This document shows positions 60,893-64,000 of a stretch of DNA of 64,000 nt, in pieces. A model generated the notes under the pieces. The model did not search any database, was not told the DNA's origin, and saw only the letters and a list, made by a program, of their open reading frames with translations. The stretch comes from Bradyrhizobium yuanmingense. GTDB lineage: Bacteria > Pseudomonadota > Alphaproteobacteria > Rhizobiales > Xanthobacteraceae. The stretch is taken from the NCBI RefSeq assembly GCF_900094575.1, contig NZ_FMAE01000008.1:62001-126000 (forward strand). Direction: 5' to 3'. Both the position numbers and the translations under genes were made by a program. Each line of letters begins with the position of its first letter. The first letter of the stretch is position 1.

Positions 60893-62725
60893 ATGGCCAA
60901 CGCAGCTGACGAGGACGCCAAGCGCAGCCACGCCATCGCGCCGACGGCGGCGAAGCCTGGTCTGACCGACATCGAGACGCTTGCGGCCATCGCCGAGTAC
61001 GTCAGCAAATACAGCCTGACCCGGCCCCCACCGCCGTTACGCCTGGAGCGCCGGCCGCCCTCCGATGCCGACGAGCTGGACAAGGTGATCGAGGCTTTCA
61101 ACGCGATGTGCGCGAACCTCCAGCAGGCCTATGGCGAGCTGCGCGAGGCCAATGCCAATCTCGAGCGCGATTTGACCATCCGCCGGCGCGCCGAAGCGGA
61201 GGCGCGGGCGAGCGAAGAGCGTTTCCGCGACTATGCCGAAACCGCGTCCGACTGGTTCTGGGAAACCGGGCCGGACCACTGCTTCACCTATCTCTCTGAC
61301 CGGGTGATTGCCTTCGGAATGGATCCCAAAGTGCGGATCGGCACGCGTCGCATCGATACTGCGCTCGATCGGGATACCGAGGCCGAGAAATGGCGCGCGC
61401 ATCTGGCGACGCTGGACCGTCACGAGCCGTTCCGCAAATTCGAGTATCGCGGACGCGACACGCGCGGGCGGATGCATCATTTCAGCGTCAACGGCAAGCC
61501 GGTTTTCGACGACGATGGACGCTTCCTCGGCTACCGCGGCTCCGCGACCGACCTCACCGCGCAGCACGAGATCGAGGAGCGGCTGCGTCAGTCCCAGAAG
61601 ATGGACGCGATCGGCCAGCTCACCGGCGGCGTGGCGCACGATTTCAACAACGTGCTCACGGTTATCACCGGCACGATCGAGATCATCCAGGAAGGGCTTG
61701 CGGACAAGCCCGAGCTGGCCGCGATCGCGCAATTGATCGATGATGCGGCCGCGCGCGGGGCGGAGATCACCTCGCAACTCCTGACCTTCGCGCGCCGCCA
61801 GCCGCTGGAGCCGCGCGAGATCGACGTCAACGCGCTCGTGGTCGAGACCGCGAAGCTGCTGAGGCCGATGCTCGGCGAGCAAATCGAGATCGAGACGCGG
61901 CTCGCCGACGAGGCCTGGTCCGCGATGGTGGATCCGTCGCAGCTGTCCTCCGCGATCGTCAACCTCGCCGTCAATGCGCGCGACGCGATGCCGGGCGGCG
62001 GCAAGCTCACCCTCGAAACCGCGAACCGCGAGCTCGAAGGCACGGGGACCGCTGGTGAGGGCGTGCGCGGCGCCTTCGTGATGGTTGCAGTCGGCGACAC
62101 CGGTCACGGCATTCCGGCCGATATCCGCGAGCGTGTTTTCGAGCCGTTCTTCACCACAAAGGGGGTCGGCCGCGGCACCGGTCTGGGGCTGAGCATGGTC
62201 TACGGCTTTGCCCGCCAGAGCGGCGGCACTGTTGCGATCGAAAGCGAGGAGGGGCGCGGCACCGTGATGCGGCTGTTCCTGCCGCGGGCAAAGGGCGAGG
62301 CGGTGGCCAGGACGGCGCCGGTTCAAGCGCCCGCCACGGCGCGCGGGCGGGAGACGATACTCGTGGTGGAGGACGATCCGCTGGTCCAGGGCTATGTCAT
62401 CGCGCAACTCGGCGGCCTCGGCTATCGCACGCTCGCTGCGAGCGACGGCGCGTCCGCGCTGACGCTGGTCGACCAAGGTGCCCGATTCGATCTGCTGTTC
62501 ACGGACATCATCATGCCCGGCGGCATGAACGGGCATGAATTGGCCGAAGCCGTCAGGCTCCGCCGGCCGGGCGTGAGGGTGCTCTACACCTCCGGCTATA
62601 CCGACAACACCATCGTCCACGACGGACATCTCGATCCCGGCGTGGCGCTGCTGTTCAAGCCATACCGCAAGGCGGAGCTGTCGCAGAAGATTCGCGAGGT
62701 GCTTGCCGGCGAGCCGCCCGCCTGA
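60893..62725 (+). CDS. Hybrid histidine kinase (HAMP-PAS-HisKA-HATPase-REC), N-terminally truncated
   Basis: A 610-residue protein. Residues ~22-80 look like a HAMP domain (LRLERRPPSDADELDKVIEAFNAM), but no membrane segment precedes it. A PAS domain (about 100-225) follows. HisKA has the H-box GGVAHDFNNVL, then N-box NLAVNARDAM, DTGHGIP, FEPFFTTK and GRGTGLGLSM. A receiver with phospho-Asp in LLFTDIIMP ends the protein. The missing sensor and TM region suggests an ancestral membrane kinase cut at its 5' end; it would now be cytosolic. Confidence 0.9.
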   Translation: MANAADEDAKRSHAIAPTAAKPGLTDIETLAAIAEYVSKYSLTRPPPPLRLERRPPSDADELDKVIEAFNAMCANLQQAYGELREANANLERDLTIRRRAEAEARASEERFRDYAETASDWFWETGPDHCFTYLSDRVIAFGMDPKVRIGTRRIDTALDRDTEAEKWRAHLATLDRHEPFRKFEYRGRDTRGRMHHFSVNGKPVFDDDGRFLGYRGSATDLTAQHEIEERLRQSQKMDAIGQLTGGVAHDFNNVLTVITGTIEIIQEGLADKPELAAIAQLIDDAAARGAEITSQLLTFARRQPLEPREIDVNALVVETAKLLRPMLGEQIEIETRLADEAWSAMVDPSQLSSAIVNLAVNARDAMPGGGKLTLETANRELEGTGTAGEGVRGAFVMVAVGDTGHGIPADIRERVFEPFFTTKGVGRGTGLGLSMVYGFARQSGGTVAIESEEGRGTVMRLFLPRAKGEAVARTAPVQAPATARGRETILVVEDDPLVQGYVIAQLGGLGYRTLAASDGASALTLVDQGARFDLLFTDIIMPGGMNGHELAEAVRLRRPGVRVLYTSGYTDNTIVHDGHLDPGVALLFKPYRKAELSQKIREVLAGEPPA

Positions 62726-62741
62726 GCCGCGGCGACAGACG

Positions 62742-62773
62742 AAAAAGGCGCGGCGGGGAAGCCCCGTCGCGCC
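62742..62773 (-). terminator. Intrinsic terminator of the mini-gene
   Basis: On the minus strand a 12-bp stem (ggcgcgacgggg/ccccgccgcgcc, one wobble) with a 3-nt loop is followed by UUUUUC. It may also end the kinase transcript. Confidence 0.85.
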
Positions 62774-62833
62774 CGATTTCTTGCTCGCTGGTCCAGGGCT
62801 GAGAGCGCCCCGATGCCAAGCCCTACTCGAAGC

Positions 62834-62878
62834 CTAGCGGGCGATCCCAGCGAGGTGACAGCGCTTGAGATAAGACAC
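62834..62878 (-). CDS. 14-residue leader-type peptide
   Basis: The frame GTG...TAG encodes MSYLKRCHLAGIAR. It starts 7 nt after a GGAGG core within a 14-nt perfect anti-16S sequence. A promoter and a terminator bracket it. I recognise no known leader peptide. The transcript rather than the peptide may be functional. Confidence 0.45.
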   Translation of the reverse strand: MSYLKRCHLAGIAR

Positions 62879-62879
62879 T

Positions 62880-62893
62880 GGATCACCTCCTTT
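62880..62893 (-). promoter_or_regulatory. Extended Shine-Dalgarno sequence (14 nt)
   Basis: AAAGGAGGTGATCC is fully complementary to the 3' end of 16S rRNA. Such length is far beyond normal ribosome binding sites. Confidence 0.75.
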
Positions 62894-62913
62894 CGTTGGT
62901 TTCGGAAGTCTTC

Positions 62914-62942
62914 AATATAGGCGGCGATCCCGCCGCTGTTAA
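62914..62942 (-). promoter_or_regulatory. Sigma-70-type promoter of the mini-gene
   Basis: -35 TTAACA (62937-62942), 17-bp spacer, -10 TATATT (62914-62919). Both boxes differ from consensus by one base. The expected transcript starts near 62907, ~165 nt in all. Confidence 0.65.
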
Positions 62943-63054
62943 GGGGCGGCGGGTCCGCAGGAACCCGGGTCGTTCGCAAGGCCGCCGAAGACGCCGGAAA
63001 GCGACCTCCTGGGCAGTTGAGACCGCAGCCCGGCCGTGTTAGGGAGCCCCCAAC

Positions 63055-63128
63055 GCGGGTGTAGCTCAATGGTAGAGCAGCAGCCTTCCAAGCTGAATAC
63101 GAGGGTTCGATTCCCTTCACCCGCTCCA
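63055..63128 (+). tRNA. tRNA-Gly(UCC)
   Basis: Acceptor GCGGGUG/CACCCGC, D-arm GCUCAAUGGUAGAGC, anticodon loop CUUCCAA (UCC), T-loop UUCGAUU, discriminator U and encoded CCA. Confidence 0.96.
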
Positions 63129-63198
63129 GAACCTGTTGGACGCGATATCCCAGCAGGGCGTTTCCTCGATAGCCGCCCGTGGCTTGACGGCCGATCAG

Positions 63199-63393
63199 CT
63201 ATTCCTCGTCCCGTCGCTCGCGTTCCTTCCGTGCGCGATCGACCGCGCCGCCTCGAGGCTGTCCGCTGACCTTCACGCCGGGGAGATGATCGACCTTGTC
63301 GGCCTCGTCGCCGCGCTGAAGTTCGCAATCAATGATGTCGCGTGATCCTTCGGCCGGTTCCTTGTCGAATGGGCTCTTGCTCTCGATGCTCAT
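63199..63393 (-). CDS. Small hydrophilic hypothetical protein
   Basis: A 64-residue protein beginning MSIESKSPFDKEPAEGSRDI, a pattern I recall from small rhizobial proteins, with a charged C-terminus (DRARKERERRDEE). aggatc precedes the ATG. Function unknown. Confidence 0.68.
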   Translation of the reverse strand: MSIESKSPFDKEPAEGSRDIIDCELQRGDEADKVDHLPGVKVSGQPRGGAVDRARKERERRDEE

Positions 63394-63481
63394 GAATGAT
63401 CCTGCTTGACCGCGTTGATTGCTAGGGCAAACCCAGCTCTGCGCTATCGTTCCTGTCCAAAGCAGCCGCTTCGTGCAGGCT

Positions 63482-64000
63482 CTATCCCCTGTGGTTATCG
63501 ATTTCGGCGGCGACCTGTCCGTAGTTCAGCAGCGCAACCAGGGTCGTTCCGCCGATAATATTGCCGAGTAGCGTGGGTATGAAGAAGTCGGAGGCATATT
63601 GGCTGAACGAGGCCAGGCCGCTCTGCACCAGAAAGGCGCACTCGATCGAACCCGCGACGATGTGCAAGAACTGGCCGAGTGCGACCACATAGGTCATCAC
63701 TACGATGATGTGTGCGCGCGAGCCTTTGGCAGCCGGAAGAAGCCAGGCCATCGAGGCGATCAGCCAGCCGGCGAAGATGGCCCTGACGAAGGTGCTCGAG
63801 AACGTCCCCTCGATCGTCGGCCGGCTGAGATCGATGAAGGCGTCCACGATGCGAGGTTCGAAGATGCTGGTGCGAGCGAGCACGGAGGCGGCCGCCCAGG
63901 TCCCTGCGATATTCGAGGCGAGAACCAGGATCCAGAGCTTGAGCACGCTTGCCAAGGTGCCGAGATCCCTGTTGTGCAACAGCGGCAGGATCGGTGTCAG
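63482..64000 (-). CDS. Formate/nitrite transporter (FNT) family protein (5' partial)
   Basis: The frame runs off the window end. The visible C-terminal ~170 residues have four hydrophobic segments. FNT features are LASNIAGTWAAA, FVRAIFAGWLIASMAWLLP, HIVAGSIECAF and the last-helix FFIPTLLGNIIGGTTLVALLNYGQV with its central Asn. It is a pentameric channel for formate, nitrite or related anions in the inner membrane. Confidence 0.92.
   Translation of the reverse strand: MTPILPLLHNRDLGTLASVLKLWILVLASNIAGTWAAASVLARTSIFEPRIVDAFIDLSRPTIEGTFSSTFVRAIFAGWLIASMAWLLPAAKGSRAHIIVVMTYVVALGQFLHIVAGSIECAFLVQSGLASFSQYASDFFIPTLLGNIIGGTTLVALLNYGQVAAEIDNHRG

Noticed and set aside
61037..62629. A 530-codon frame antisense to the histidine kinase
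   Set aside because: It is a shadow of the kinase gene, with no motif and shadow-type composition.
62879..62895. 17-nt identity to the 3' end of 16S rRNA on the plus strand
   Set aside because: Flanking bases do not match 16S rRNA, so it is not an rRNA fragment; the promoter and frame on the minus strand explain it as an extended SD.

Overview
The window looks like chromosomal DNA of an alphaproteobacterium of the Bradyrhizobium/Nitrobacteraceae group. The evidence is high GC with GC-rich third codon positions, genes typical of the order (BTLCP transglutaminase-like protease, PAS_5 protein, DUF2336, DUF5680, Omp25-like porin), several families of palindromic dispersed repeats that I recall from Bradyrhizobium genomes, and TTAA-N7-TTAA (CtrA-type) boxes. 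The genus is an inference from recall, not a search. I see no prophage, insertion sequence, CRISPR array, rRNA operon or recognisable defence system. Most genes are single units or two-gene operons.

Layout. 0-6 kb: a 5'-truncated FAD oxidoreductase with a C-terminal Rieske domain, a CYTH-CHAD protein, a secreted transglutaminase-like protease, a tandem PilZ protein and an MFS exporter. 6-10 kb: a frameshifted SAM methyltransferase, a zinc alcohol dehydrogenase followed by a DUF5680 protein, a VOC protein and a metallophosphoesterase, with two copies of one palindromic repeat. 10-19 kb: a DbpA-like DEAD-box helicase, a GNAT acetyltransferase, a membrane-anchored DJ-1/PfpI protein, a PAS_5 protein, a rhomboid protease, a CBS protein, a patatin phospholipase and a secreted proline-rich protein. 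19.6-20.5 kb is a gene-free repeat region. 20.6-28.9 kb: a GGDEF-EAL protein, a Tat-exported serine hydrolase, a nitroreductase, thrS, an MFS transporter and a small secreted protein. 28.9-35 kb: a secreted alpha/beta-hydrolase, an APC permease with a 404-residue exported partner, a small membrane protein, yidD and a ClpP-fold exported protein. 35-41.7 kb: an Fe-S scaffold-like protein divergent from folE and hisI, then a lytic transglycosylase, DUF2336, an Hpt protein, a response regulator and NAD kinase. 42-53 kb: a serine carboxypeptidase, a second serine hydrolase, and a run of small secreted, lipo- and membrane proteins with a porin, a methyltransferase and tRNA-Thr. 53-64 kb: RlmB, tRNA-Tyr, an LLM oxidoreductase, a quinone reductase, a UvrD-like helicase, a TMEM175-like protein, a YCII protein, a block of broken genes, a hybrid histidine kinase, a mini-gene, tRNA-Gly and a 5'-truncated FNT channel.

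The genes are mostly housekeeping or signalling. One thread is visible: the PAS_5/rhomboid gap and the transglycosylase promoter each hold an exact TTAA-N7-TTAA box, and weaker versions precede DUF2336 and PilZ. Near them lie an Hpt protein and a response regulator, so these genes may share cell-cycle or motility control (inference).

The most unusual item is a complete miniature transcription unit at about 62.74-62.94 kb, minus strand. It has a near-consensus promoter, a 14-nt Shine-Dalgarno sequence fully complementary to the 16S rRNA 3' end, a 14-codon GTG reading frame and a strong intrinsic terminator. Next in interest are two identical-core G-quadruplex motifs, a small membrane gene split by a palindromic repeat at 60.2 kb, and the surrounding 60.1-60.9 kb scar with a possibly internally deleted binding protein and a histidine kinase that keeps its HAMP domain but has lost its membrane segments.
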